Below are positions 9,057-17,599 of a stretch of DNA of 36,363 nucleotides, piece by piece. Positions within the stretch are counted from its first letter, which is position 1. Every line of letters begins with the position of its first letter. Location: assembly GCA_035532075.1 (NCBI GenBank), contig DATKRV010000070.1:1-36363 (forward strand). The letters run 5' to 3'. Position numbers and translations under genes: made by a program. The notes under the pieces were generated by a model. That model did not search any database, had not been told where the DNA came from, and saw only the letters and a program-made list of their open reading frames with translations. This DNA is from CAIVND01 sp035532075 (lineage in GTDB: Bacteria > Actinomycetota > Acidimicrobiia > Acidimicrobiales > Bog-793).

Positions 9057-9154
9057 TCGCGTCAATTGGCTTTTTCATCGGGTTCGGCGCATTCGTCCTT
9101 GGCATGCTCGTCCTCGCGGTTTTCGTCGTGCGCTTCGCGCGTCGTCTCAAATAG
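9053..9154 (+). CDS. 33-residue single-helix membrane protein overlapping tesB
   Basis: The ATG at 9053 overlaps the tesB stop (ATGA), the same coupling seen between many genes here. The peptide has one hydrophobic stretch with glycines at spaced positions (GFFIGFGAFVLG) and ends in a basic tail (RFARRLK), which predicts an inside C-terminus. No family is recognised. The overlap and the perfect one-helix layout favour a real gene, but short hydrophobic ORFs also arise by chance. Confidence 0.5.
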   Translation: MIASIGFFIGFGAFVLGMLVLAVFVVRFARRLK

Positions 9155-9249
9155 CGCTGACCAACCAGATAGCACTGCCGGTCCAAAGAGCAAGGCAGGC
9201 CAAGGTTACCCTCATGGAACCAGATCCCAAAGAGAGGTGATGGCGTTGC

Positions 9250-9648
9250 TCAGTGGCGCGAGATGCCGCCGTGGCGACTCTCGGAGATGACGCCAAAGAC
9301 AGCAAAGACTCCCATGGAGACACCTACCACGGCACTCCACAGACCAAAGATCAGTGACAGTCCGACGAGCAGCGCACCCATGCCGATCACAAACGGCCAG
9401 ATACTTGATCCGGGGAAGGCGCCGACGGTGCCCGCCCCCGAACTCGGCAGTGCCTCTGCGTCGTCCTCGGCACGTGGTGTCATCCGCCTCGACCACCACA
9501 GGTAGTACCCACCGGGGAGCGCCCCGAGGAAACAGGTCGCGAGCAGCATGATCGAACCGCTCGTCTCCTTGGAGAGGAACCAGTACAGCGCTGCGCAGAT
9601 CCCCCCGAAGACGGAGAGGAACAGTAAGAAGTACGACTCGACCTTCAA
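9250..9648 (-). CDS. ctaF: Cytochrome c oxidase subunit IV (CtaF)
   Basis: This is the actinobacteria-specific subunit IV of the aa3 oxidase, a small membrane protein with no catalytic cofactors. The TTG at 9648 overlaps the ctaD stop (TTGA) and gives 132 residues starting with KVESYFLLFLSVFGG after the initiator, close to the family's length and typical N-terminus. The frame is open upstream, but that part lies opposite and inside ctaD. Hydrophobic helices are visible at about 5-23, 30-48 and in the last 45 residues. It is last in the tatA-ctaC-ctaD-ctaF run. Confidence 0.88.
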   Translation of the reverse strand: MKVESYFLLFLSVFGGICAALYWFLSKETSGSIMLLATCFLGALPGGYYLWWSRRMTPRAEDDAEALPSSGAGTVGAFPGSSIWPFVIGMGALLVGLSLIFGLWSAVVGVSMGVFAVFGVISESRHGGISRH

Positions 9649-11333
9649 TCTCGGCGCTCCTCGCTCGCGTGCTCTCTCGAATGCAGCCCGAAGGTGGTGT
9701 GCTCGGGATGATTGAAGTCCCACACCGGCCGCTCCGAGCGGATCGGAGGTATCGAATTGAAGTTGTGGTGTGGGGGGGGCGAGGTCGTCCCCCATTCGAG
9801 CGTGCCTGCGTCCCATGGATTGTCGGGGGCTGGAATGGGGTTTCTCCATGAGACGTAGAAATTGATCATCATCACCGCAACCGACAGGAAGAGGAGATAC
9901 GCGCCAAAGGTGGAGATGCGGTTCAGCCCTCCCCACCCCGTGCTGGCCGAATACTCGGCGATGCGTCGCGGCATACCACGTAGTCCAAGAAGGTACTGAG
10001 GCAAAAAGGTCACCCAGAAACCGATGAACATCAACCAAAAGCTTGCTTTGCCGAGACTTTCGCGCATCATGCGTCCGGTTATCTTCGGATACCAGTAGTA
10101 CAGACCGGCAAAGCCACCAAAGACCGCCGAGCCGAACAGGACTTCGTGGAAGTGCGCAATGACGAAATAGGTGTCATGCGTCGCGAAGTCGATCGGGGGT
10201 GCCGCGAGAAAGATCCCGGTAACGCCTCCGAGCAAGAAGACGACGAGAAAACCGACTGCGAACAGCATCGGCGTCTTGAACTCGATCGAACCGCGCCACA
10301 TCGTGCCAATCCAGTTGAAGAACTTGATTCCGGTCGGTATCGCGATGAGATAGGACATCAACGAGAAGAAGGGAAGGAGCACGGTTCCCGTCGTGAACAT
10401 GTGGTGTGCCCACACAGCGGTTGACAGGGCAGCGATCGAAATCGTTGCGAAGATCATCCCGCGATACCCAAACAGCGGCTTTTTCGAGAACGCCGGGATG
10501 ACCTCGGTAACGCAGCCAAAGTATGGCAATGCAAGGATGTACACCTCGGGATGACCGAAGAACCAGAAGAGGTTCTGCCACAGCACCGGGACGCCTCCGC
10601 CGGAGACCGTATAGATATGGGTACCAAGGTGCCGGTCCGCCCAGAGCATGATGATCGCGGCCGTCAGCACCGGAAAGGCGATCAGAATGAGGATCCCGGT
10701 GACAACCATGTTCCAGGTGAAGATCGGTACGCGGAACATCGTCATGCCGGGGGCCCTGAGGTAGAAGACAGTCGTGATGATGTTGACGCCGGTAAAGATT
10801 GCGGAGAATCCGGTCAGAGCGAGGGCGACGATCCACATGTCCGGTCCAGCCCCCGGAGAGTTCACCGCGTCAGAGAGGGGCGCATAGGCGACCCACCCGA
10901 AGTCTGCCGCCCCGCCGACGGTGAAGAATCCCGCGATCATCGTGATTCCGCCAGAGAGATACAGCCAGTACGAGAGAGCATTGAGGCGGGGGAATGCCAT
11001 GTCGGGTGCGCCGACCTGAAGCGGAACGATGAAATTGGCAAGTCCACCAAAGGCAAAAGGTCCTGCAAACAGATACAGCATCAGACTGCCGTGCATGGTG
11101 AACAGCTCGTTGTAGACGTGTTGGGAGACAACGGTGTTGTCCGGGCCCGAGAGCTGAGTCCTGATCACCATTGCCATCACGCCGGCCATCAGGAAGAAGA
11201 CGAACGAGGTGATGAGATAGCTCTTGCCAATCACCTTGTGATCTGTCGAGGTCAACCACTTCAAGAGTCCGGACGGGCCGTGCTCCTCCTCATGGTGTTC
11301 CGCCTGGACAGGACGATCAATCGTTAGTGCCAT
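9645..11333 (-). CDS. ctaD: Cytochrome c oxidase subunit I (CtaD)
   Basis: This is the catalytic subunit of the aa3 heme-copper oxidase, carrying heme a and the heme a3-CuB site for O2 reduction. It has 562 residues and about 12 helices. Ligand motifs are intact: FTMHGSLM (heme a His), WFFGHPEVYILALPYFG (CuB His, cross-linked Tyr and proton-channel Glu of type A oxidases), AHHMFTTG (the CuB His pair) and HDTYFVIAHFHEV (heme a3 and heme a His). The ATG at 11333 has AAGGA about nine bases upstream. Confidence 0.97.
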   Translation of the reverse strand: MALTIDRPVQAEHHEEEHGPSGLLKWLTSTDHKVIGKSYLITSFVFFLMAGVMAMVIRTQLSGPDNTVVSQHVYNELFTMHGSLMLYLFAGPFAFGGLANFIVPLQVGAPDMAFPRLNALSYWLYLSGGITMIAGFFTVGGAADFGWVAYAPLSDAVNSPGAGPDMWIVALALTGFSAIFTGVNIITTVFYLRAPGMTMFRVPIFTWNMVVTGILILIAFPVLTAAIIMLWADRHLGTHIYTVSGGGVPVLWQNLFWFFGHPEVYILALPYFGCVTEVIPAFSKKPLFGYRGMIFATISIAALSTAVWAHHMFTTGTVLLPFFSLMSYLIAIPTGIKFFNWIGTMWRGSIEFKTPMLFAVGFLVVFLLGGVTGIFLAAPPIDFATHDTYFVIAHFHEVLFGSAVFGGFAGLYYWYPKITGRMMRESLGKASFWLMFIGFWVTFLPQYLLGLRGMPRRIAEYSASTGWGGLNRISTFGAYLLFLSVAVMMINFYVSWRNPIPAPDNPWDAGTLEWGTTSPPPHHNFNSIPPIRSERPVWDFNHPEHTTFGLHSREHASEERRD

Positions 11334-11361
11334 GTTCAGAACGATCCTTGGTCAAAAATGT

Positions 11362-12249
11362 TCATGAGCGGTTCGCCGATAGCCAGTTCGAGAAGTCAAC
11401 CTTGGAGATGACCCTCACACTGAAGAGCATCTCCGAGTGATACAGACCACAGTATTGCGCACACTGCCCGCGGAATACTCCGGTGATGGTCGGCGTGAAG
11501 TCGAATTCATTGGTCACCCCCGGCTGGGCATAACGGCTGAAGTTGAACGCCGGAATATAGAAGCCGTGGATAACATCCGCGCTCTGCAAGACGATCCGAA
11601 CGGTTGAGTTGTCAGGCAGGACAAGCTGTGGGTACTCCGACGAGGTCGCCGGCTGTGCAAGCAGTTTGGGCTGCGCCGCGGTCTGGATGAGCACATTCTG
11701 CGAAATCCCCGAGGAGTCCTCGTACGAGAAACGCCATCCCCAGCGATATGCAGTGACATTGATAATCTCCGCCGGCTTCGCCTTGATCGCATCGATTCGG
11801 TTCTCGGAGATAACCGTCGCGTAGAAGATCACGCCGACAAGCAGTATCGGAATCACCGTATAGATGACCTCGATCGGGATATTCTCGTGGAACTGATGGG
11901 GGATCTTGTCGTCGCGCCTGCGATAGCGAATGATCGACCAGAAAATCAGACCCCAGACGATGACCGCGACCGCGAGACCGAGCATCGCCAACCATGACCA
12001 CAGGGTGAACTCCGTCTGGCCTTGCTTGGTCACCCCGCGGAACGCCCCGAAAGTCGGTAGCCGACAGCCGCCGAGCACGATCGCAACCAACAAGAGAACG
12101 GGAACGCCAGCGAGTCGTCGCAGAATCCTCTTTCGCGGATGCAATATTGCTCGCGGCAGGCGCGTCACCACGTGCTCGTGATCGGTGGGGGTCACGGCCC
12201 AGAGGTTAGCGAGCGCGGGCCCGTCGTGGCCAATCGAAAATATCCACAC
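11362..12249 (-). CDS. ctaC: Cytochrome c oxidase subunit II (CtaC)
   Basis: Subunit II holds the CuA centre that accepts electrons from cytochrome c. From a GTG at 12249 it has 295 residues. A start at the GTGs near 12195 or 12168-12171 is also possible; GAGAGG just upstream of 12249 mildly favours the long form. Features in order are a hydrophobic signal ending in a lipobox-like LGGC, two membrane helices (about 84-105 and 130-150), and the CuA domain with HGFYIPAFN and GQCAQYCGLYHSEM. The residue between the two copper Cys is Gln where most family members have Glu. It lies between tatA and ctaD. Confidence 0.93.
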   Translation of the reverse strand: MWIFSIGHDGPALANLWAVTPTDHEHVVTRLPRAILHPRKRILRRLAGVPVLLLVAIVLGGCRLPTFGAFRGVTKQGQTEFTLWSWLAMLGLAVAVIVWGLIFWSIIRYRRRDDKIPHQFHENIPIEVIYTVIPILLVGVIFYATVISENRIDAIKAKPAEIINVTAYRWGWRFSYEDSSGISQNVLIQTAAQPKLLAQPATSSEYPQLVLPDNSTVRIVLQSADVIHGFYIPAFNFSRYAQPGVTNEFDFTPTITGVFRGQCAQYCGLYHSEMLFSVRVISKVDFSNWLSANRS

Positions 12250-12287
12250 ATCCCTCTCGGTGGTCCATTCCTGACGAACGGCTCAAG

Positions 12288-12599
12288 CTACTCGCTGTCG
12301 TGCTCTTCACTCTCGGGTGCTTTGGCTGAATCGGCCCTGTCCGCCCTGCCCGCCCTGTCCGCCCTGTCCGCCCTGTCCGTCCTGTTCGCCTCGTCCGCTC
12401 TGTCCACCCTGTCCGTCGTGCCCTTCTTGGTCTCCGCGTCTCCCTCTTCGATACCCTTGCGAAATTCATGCGATGCCGCGCCGAGACCGCGCGCCAACTT
12501 GGGAAGCTTGTTGCCTCCAAAAAGCAACACGACAATGACAACAACAAGGATGATCAGACCATCGGGGCCCAACAGGTTTGCCAACAACGATGGATGCAT
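12288..12599 (-). CDS. tatA: Sec-independent translocase subunit TatA
   Basis: TatA oligomers form the pore through which folded twin-arginine substrates cross the membrane. It has 103 residues: a short N-terminal segment, one membrane helix (about 13-28), the FGGNKLPKLARGLGAASHEFRKG hinge and amphipathic helix typical of TatA, then a hydrophilic tail of D-R-A repeats encoded by a 9-base tandem repeat. The start has a strong GAGGAGGG ribosome site. It is first in a run with ctaC-ctaD-ctaF. QcrA, with its internal twin arginines, is a likely client. Confidence 0.93.
   Translation of the reverse strand: MHPSLLANLLGPDGLIILVVVIVVLLFGGNKLPKLARGLGAASHEFRKGIEEGDAETKKGTTDRVDRADEANRTDRADRADRAGRADRADSAKAPESEEHDSE
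12334..12414. repeat. Nine-unit tandem repeat of a 9-base motif inside tatA
   Basis: Nine consecutive 9-base units vary around GCCCTGTCC on the plus strand. Three units at 12352-12378 are identical and the others differ at one to three bases. On the coding strand each unit encodes D-R-A-like triplets, so expansion or contraction keeps the tatA frame and only changes tail length. Confidence 0.85.
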
Positions 12600-12964
12600 C
12601 AGCCCTCCTCGGACGCGAGACCGTCAGTCTAGGACAGGCGAGGTCCATGACGACTAATGCCCACCAGAGCTGGTCCCTTTTCGGACCAAAGTGGCAAGTT
12701 TCCCCTCCCTCCGAGACAGCCGAATGTGTCGTTCAGGGGCACAACGCTCGGTGACACACTCGACCAGGGGTGAGAGGCGATCAGCCCGAGCACCACTGCC
12801 GTGATGATCCGCGACGCCTTGGCGGCGAGGTGCTGCGTGGCGGGGATCGGATTGGCATGGTGGGTATAAACCGGGTAGATCTGAGACTAACCAGCTGATT
12901 CATTGGTCGCTACGCTTGAAGCCTTCGAGGGCTTCACACGAACGCACAGAGGAAAGGACCACCG
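12600..12964. other. Intergenic region between tatA and the hypothetical gene at 12965
   Basis: This divergent intergenic stretch must hold promoters for tatA-ctaCDF (minus) and the hypothetical gene (plus). I see no convincing -35/-10 pair. A small inverted repeat (TGAAGCC, six-base loop, GGCTTCA) lies at 12917-12936, close upstream of the plus-strand gene. No tRNA or other RNA is recognised. Confidence 0.5.
12917..12936. promoter_or_regulatory. Small inverted repeat upstream of the gene at 12965
   Basis: Seven-base arms TGAAGCC and GGCTTCA flank the loop TTCGAG. It lies about 28 bases before the start codon of the hypothetical gene and could be a 5'-leader hairpin or an operator. No function can be assigned. 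Confidence 0.35.
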
Positions 12965-13396
12965 ATGCCCGACCGATTTTCCGTCATTCACACCGAACGG
13001 AGCGACGCCGTCGCGCGCCTCGGCCGATGGCTCGGTCTGTTGAGATGCGCGATCGGAGTGTCGGCACTGGTTGCTCCCACACTTCCCGCGACGCCATGGG
13101 TCGGCAGAGTCGAGGCAGAGCGCTCCTCGGTCCGGCTCTTCACCCGGACGCTCGGCGGCAGGGACCTCGCGCTCGGACTCGGAGCGGTGCTCGCTCCCGA
13201 CACGAGTCAGGGACTCTCGTCTTGGACCAGCCTTGGTGCACTGGCAGACGCGGGAGATTTCTTCGCGACAGCTGTCGCATTCAACAAGCTCCCGAAATTG
13301 GGTCGGTGGCTCATCCTCACGACAACCCTTATGGCCGCCATTGTCGGAGCAGGGTTAGGTCTTCTCCTTTCGGCTCGTGAGAGAGAAACGATCTAA
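12965..13396 (+). CDS. Hypothetical small membrane protein
   Basis: It has 143 residues, with a good AGGAAAGG ribosome site eight bases before the ATG. Hydrophobic segments lie near residues 22-42, 60-80, 90-106 and 116-136, so three or four membrane helices are likely. The stretch RLFTRTLGGRDLALGLGAVLA resembles DUF4267-type proteins of unknown function; that match is from memory and weak. Its stop codon overlaps the stop of the convergent T4SS ATPase gene, leaving no room for a terminator between them. Confidence 0.7.
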   Translation: MPDRFSVIHTERSDAVARLGRWLGLLRCAIGVSALVAPTLPATPWVGRVEAERSSVRLFTRTLGGRDLALGLGAVLAPDTSQGLSSWTSLGALADAGDFFATAVAFNKLPKLGRWLILTTTLMAAIVGAGLGLLLSARERETI

Positions 13397-14637
13397 AGAC
13401 GCATCCTCGCGTCGGTGTCGACAAAGGACATCTCTGCCTCGCTGAGATGATGTCGAACAAGAGAAACCCGGTTCGCGACACGCCACAGTGCAACGTTGCG
13501 ACCAAGCCCGGTCAAGAGTCCACATTGGCGGTCGTTCAGCCCGAACAGCCGCTGTGCAAGCAACGCCTCTCGAACACTGAGCGCATAGGTGACGACCATT
13601 TCGCAATCCGAGATCAGACCCGGTAGCGCGGACGGCGTCACTGCTGCACTGCCCGAGAACGACTCTCCGTACTCCCCGGTGATGTCCGAGGGACGATGGG
13701 CAACAAGCACATTGGCGACTCCAAGCGAGCGCGAAAGCTTGAAGAATGTCTGTATAAACGACGCCGCGAGAGGGTTGGCAAGTACTGCCCAAGCCTCATC
13801 GATGACGAAGATCGTGGGAACGCCGCTTTGCATGACAACGCGCTGGAGCGCGCCGAAAAGACTGATGAGCAACACCGAAAGTGCATCGGAGCGATAGAAG
13901 TCCGAAACATCGACGACGAGGACTCGAGCCGCGAACTTGATCTCCCGGGCCTCATCCGCATCGAACATCGAGCCAAAGTCACCTCCAAGGAGTCGAGCGA
14001 TCGCGAAACCTGGCATCTCGCCAACTTGAGCAAGTCGATCGCGCGCGATGCCGATTCCGTGAGCGTCTTGTGATGATGGACAAAAAAGTCGATCTCGGAT
14101 TGAGCGAAGGGTGACGCTTCGCGACTCGCGCCGCGTCGCCACGAGCGCAACCTGGAGCGCAACTGATTCACCAGCATCAAGTCTTCGACCAAGCGATGCC
14201 GCGCAGATTCCCTCGAGCACCGAATGTTCAAGCGCGCCGACATCGGCCTGATCTCCAGCCCATCGCTGTGAGCCGAGCGGATTGAATGCTCTCGTACCGT
14301 CGACGGTGAGACGGACAATCTCTCCTCCCACGGCAGCGGCGAGAGGGCCGTACTCACCCTTTGGATCGATCACCACGATGCGTCTTCCAAAGGCATACTG
14401 CCGATAGAGATAACTCTTGACAAGTGCGCTCTTGCCCCGTCCGACCTGGCCGAGCACGACCATATTCGGGTTCGTCAGCACCCCCGCCTGATAGAGATCG
14501 AACGGGTCATAGGCGAAGGAGAGACCAGAGAGATCGCGACCGATCACTACCCTTTCACTCGGAAGCACCGAGCCGGATACGAACGGATAGGCAGCTCCGA
14601 GCTGTGCCGTCGTCGATTCATGGCGGGGAATCTTCAC
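13393..14637 (-). CDS. VirB4/TraG-like conjugation or type IV secretion ATPase
   Basis: This is a cytoplasmic P-loop ATPase of the kind that powers pilus assembly or DNA/protein transfer in type IV secretion. The GTG at 14637 overlaps the upstream stop (GTGA) and gives 414 residues. Walker A is GQVGRGKSALV (about 63-73) and Walker B is TIFVIDEAW (Asp-Glu at about 280-281), followed by the late LGVANVLVAHRPSDI segment typical of VirB4-like proteins. It lacks the usual VirB4 N-terminal domain. The SCO6880-like gene directly before it probably supplies that part, as in other actinobacterial systems. Confidence 0.8.
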   Translation of the reverse strand: MKIPRHESTTAQLGAAYPFVSGSVLPSERVVIGRDLSGLSFAYDPFDLYQAGVLTNPNMVVLGQVGRGKSALVKSYLYRQYAFGRRIVVIDPKGEYGPLAAAVGGEIVRLTVDGTRAFNPLGSQRWAGDQADVGALEHSVLEGICAASLGRRLDAGESVALQVALVATRRESRSVTLRSIRDRLFCPSSQDAHGIGIARDRLAQVGEMPGFAIARLLGGDFGSMFDADEAREIKFAARVLVVDVSDFYRSDALSVLLISLFGALQRVVMQSGVPTIFVIDEAWAVLANPLAASFIQTFFKLSRSLGVANVLVAHRPSDITGEYGESFSGSAAVTPSALPGLISDCEMVVTYALSVREALLAQRLFGLNDRQCGLLTGLGRNVALWRVANRVSLVRHHLSEAEMSFVDTDARMRL

Positions 14638-16073
14638 TGACAGCCGCGTGCATTCACGAATCCAAAGAGCAGTGATGCCCGTTGCATCCCGTAGAGGCGT
14701 CGAATCTCGAGATGCGCAAGTACACAGCTCTGTTCCAGCTGCTCGCAAGCGCGCTGGAGTTCTTCGCCAGAGTTTGCACTGACGGTCACATACCCAGAAA
14801 ACTCATAGCCCACGTGTCCGCTCGCGAGCTCCTCCTCGCGCTGAATGACCGCCTCGTGCTGTGACCGGACGCGCGAACTGAGCGCGAACCCATAGCGTCG
14901 TCGGAGCTCGGCATCGGCAACCGAAGAGGTCCTGCGCCTTTCTGCAATACGGGTGGCGCGTTCCTGGTGCACCGGAGTCATTGAGAGAGAGACGCATTTG
15001 CGAACCGAGTTGTCACCGAGCAGTGGCAGCAGGAAACCCGTCGATACCTCGTCCCTCGGCCACTCCGCAATCCAGTAAGTGGAGTGCCAGAGGCCATCGG
15101 TACGGAGATTCTCCCACCTCTCCTCGAGAGCAGCCGGCCAGGGTGACCGGCGCGCGGGCGAAACATCGGAAAATTCAAAACGGCGCTGTGTCATCTTGAT
15201 AAGGCTCCGTTTTGTACACACCCCGCAAACTTGAAGCCCTGCCTCAACAAGCCGTCGTTCGACGAGTCCCACCTGGCGGACAAAGTTCACGAACTCGCCC
15301 TTCTCGAGATTGGGCGATTTCGACCTGCGACTCCTCGAACGTGGAAAGGTGAATCGTACGCTCACGACGAGGAACTGCTCTGTCCGCAGAGCGCTGCGCT
15401 GAAGCTCCTCGCAGAGTTGTGAATACGAAGCCACCGCATCGTTCATGCGATCAACATCCGAAGACAGGGACGCACGGGCGATACTCGCCCGATATCTTGA
15501 CGGAGAGTCGGGCATTGTCTGAACAATCCATTTCAATCGATATAGCGAACGATCTGCGTTGAGCGCTGCAAGCACAGAGGACCACTCCGCGACTCGCCTT
15601 TGGCGGGTCTCCTCGTCGAGGAGCGAGAACTGTTCACTCTCAATCTCGAGTGCCGCGGAGAGCGTGCTCTCGGTATCGTCATACACGCCTCCCACCCGCT
15701 GTCCTTGATAGACAAGATCGAGAAACCGGAATCCCCCGAATAGTCTCGACGTCCCCGTCACAAGGCCCCTCCGGGAGCTCCGGTAGGTGACCCGACGGTT
15801 GCCAGATATGCCGGCGCTGACATAACCGCCAACCTCTGGCAGCCACTCAACCAACGACCTCCCCGCAACGCGCACAAAAGAAACGACAACCGCAAACACA
15901 ATCAGTGCAAGCGCCACGAACAGGCGATGATGCAAACGAGAGAGGCGAGCAATCGCAACCGCACCTACCGCCGACGCGCTGAGCGCGGATATCTGTAACG
16001 CACTCAACGAGGCAAAAAGCCCGCGTTGGTCTCGAGGACCGAACCGATAACCACGTACGCGTTCGGTACTCAT
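14634..16073 (-). CDS. SCO6880-family type IV secretion protein
   Basis: It has 479 residues. Two hydrophobic helices (about 28-44 and 50-69) follow a short N-terminal sequence (RVRGYRFGPRDQRGLFASL) that resembles the PrgI/VirB3-like start of SCO6880-family proteins. A long, mostly soluble Arg- and Glu-rich part follows. The family is known from Actinobacteria next to VirB4-like ATPases and is thought to join a VirB3-like membrane part to a VirB4 N-terminal-like domain. Both ends overlap neighbours by four bases (ATGA, GTGA), so it is tightly coupled. No enzymatic motif is seen. Confidence 0.7.
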   Translation of the reverse strand: MSTERVRGYRFGPRDQRGLFASLSALQISALSASAVGAVAIARLSRLHHRLFVALALIVFAVVVSFVRVAGRSLVEWLPEVGGYVSAGISGNRRVTYRSSRRGLVTGTSRLFGGFRFLDLVYQGQRVGGVYDDTESTLSAALEIESEQFSLLDEETRQRRVAEWSSVLAALNADRSLYRLKWIVQTMPDSPSRYRASIARASLSSDVDRMNDAVASYSQLCEELQRSALRTEQFLVVSVRFTFPRSRSRRSKSPNLEKGEFVNFVRQVGLVERRLVEAGLQVCGVCTKRSLIKMTQRRFEFSDVSPARRSPWPAALEERWENLRTDGLWHSTYWIAEWPRDEVSTGFLLPLLGDNSVRKCVSLSMTPVHQERATRIAERRRTSSVADAELRRRYGFALSSRVRSQHEAVIQREEELASGHVGYEFSGYVTVSANSGEELQRACEQLEQSCVLAHLEIRRLYGMQRASLLFGFVNARGCQ

Positions 16074-17251
16074 CTCTCGTTCAACTCGTCCAACTCCTTG
16101 TCCAAATTGACTTCGATGACTGATGGGGGCCGACGCGCGTACGTTCCGTCTTGTTGGATATCTCCCGCATTTCGTTCGCGCACCGTCACCCAGGGAGCGA
16201 GAAAACCGAACGTTTCGACGTCCTCAGGGTCGACCTCGATGCGGCTGTTCGGTTCTCCTTTTGCCCAGCCAATGCCATCGACCACATCGACTCCCTCGCG
16301 CTCGGCCGGGAACAAGTGATCCCCGACGATGGGCGATACCTCTCTCGAGAGACGGTTCCGCGCCTGACCCGCGCGATGCGAAATCGACTCAAGTTGGCCA
16401 ATCGCGGCAGTTTCAAAGATTGGGAGAAGGTGCAAGAGCGTAAATGGAGCCCAAACGCAGAGCGCGAACAGCGCGATGCCCTCCAGGACCATGTTGATCC
16501 CCTTGGGAGAACCAAGCGAGGTCATCGCGAATGCGAAGATCGCGGCTATGGCGACCTTGCTAAGGATCAGCGCAAAGAGTGTCTCACCGAGACGGCGCAT
16601 CCAGTGCTGAGTGACCGGCCACACCAGTCCTGCCAATGCAAGCGGGATGAACAGGGCGGCGACCGATATCGCCGCGGACCGCAGCACCAGCTCCAAAAGG
16701 CAGAGAAGAACCACCATTGCGAGAACAAATGCGAATGCAAGACCAGCGAATCCCGAAAGCACCGGAATGTTGATCTTCGTCCCAGACAGCGCCAATGAAA
16801 GATTCGAGACGAGATGATCAAATGCACCACCCACGCCTCCAAGCAATGCGGCGGAAACCGCATCCGAGGCCTTCATCAACATAGCCACCACCTCGATTGC
16901 GACTCCCGAGAGAAGCAGCGCCGCGGGAAGCCTCAGCACAACGACACGGACCAAGAGGTCGAGATCTTGCCTGATGATTGCCTGAATCACCACAAGACAC
17001 AGGAACCCGCCCACGAGCACGGCACCAAAACTACGCAGGATCGAAAACTCGGAGGCGAAGCCAGCACCAAAAGAGGCCGCACTCGCTCGATCGAGGGCAT
17101 GGCCAAACAGGCCGAGCAGGGAGCGGGTGCCCGACCCGACCCACCCGACCAGGGCGACCAGCACCGCATTGATGAATGGCGTGAGGCCCATCCCAAAGAG
17201 ATTGAGCACACTGGGAATGCCGTGAGAAAGGTCATGTCTCATCGTCATCAC
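16070..17251 (-). CDS. TrbL/VirB6-like polytopic channel protein
   Basis: It has up to 393 residues. The N-terminal two thirds contain about six long hydrophobic segments, with a conserved-type region (LRSAAISVAALFIPLALAGL followed by Trp-Pro) seen in TrbL/VirB6 proteins. These form the inner-membrane channel of type IV secretion systems. The C-terminal 100 residues are charged and soluble. The start may be the GTG at 17251, the ATG at 17248 or the ATG at 17242. The gene follows the pilin-like gene directly and overlaps the SCO6880-like gene. Confidence 0.72.
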   Translation of the reverse strand: MMTMRHDLSHGIPSVLNLFGMGLTPFINAVLVALVGWVGSGTRSLLGLFGHALDRASAASFGAGFASEFSILRSFGAVLVGGFLCLVVIQAIIRQDLDLLVRVVVLRLPAALLLSGVAIEVVAMLMKASDAVSAALLGGVGGAFDHLVSNLSLALSGTKINIPVLSGFAGLAFAFVLAMVVLLCLLELVLRSAAISVAALFIPLALAGLVWPVTQHWMRRLGETLFALILSKVAIAAIFAFAMTSLGSPKGINMVLEGIALFALCVWAPFTLLHLLPIFETAAIGQLESISHRAGQARNRLSREVSPIVGDHLFPAEREGVDVVDGIGWAKGEPNSRIEVDPEDVETFGFLAPWVTVRERNAGDIQQDGTYARRPPSVIEVNLDKELDELNER

Positions 17252-17599
17252 CTAGTGAAAGTTCTTGCCGGCGTTGAAGAGGAAGTCGAGGATTGTCGGA
17301 GCTGCGCCGATCAGGAGAGCAGCTGCGCCTGAAACGAGCACCGCCCGACGACCCGAGGAGGTGTGCTGGTAGTTGTTCGAATGGGCTCCAAGCGCCCACA
17401 TCCCCGCGCCGGCGACCAGTCCGACGAGGGCCGCGAGCAGCGCCCACCAAGCCAAACCATTGACAAGTGACTGCAGGGTCGCCGTACCCGGTAACCCCGA
17501 GGCGTTCGGGTCGAGAGAGGGTCCAGAGGACCGAATAGACCTCGGTCGAAAGACCTCCTGGTAGCAAACAAGCGCGATTTTTGTCAATGTGCGGTTCAT
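17252..17599 (-). CDS. Small pilin-like (VirB2/TrbC, DUF6112-like) membrane protein
   Basis: It has 115 residues from the ATG at 17599, which has a strong GAGGAGG ribosome site; the longer open frame upstream has no such support. A short N-terminal region precedes two hydrophobic helices (about 47-67 and 84-104) separated by a small hydrophilic loop, the layout of VirB2/TrbC pilins and DUF6112 proteins. As first gene of an operon ending in a VirB4-like ATPase, a pilus or channel subunit role is likely but inferred. Confidence 0.7.
   Translation of the reverse strand: MNRTLTKIALVCYQEVFRPRSIRSSGPSLDPNASGLPGTATLQSLVNGLAWWALLAALVGLVAGAGMWALGAHSNNYQHTSSGRRAVLVSGAAALLIGAAPTILDFLFNAGKNFH

Noticed and set aside
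9649..10038. Extended N-terminus of CtaF
   Set aside because: It is the shadow frame of ctaD; the TTG at 9648 gives the family's length and N-terminus.
12334..12414. CRISPR-like repeat array
   Set aside because: Repeats are nine bases with no spacers and are coding within tatA.
12647..12754. 35-codon plus-strand ORF in the tatA upstream region
   Set aside because: No proper ribosome spacing and no recognisable or structured sequence.
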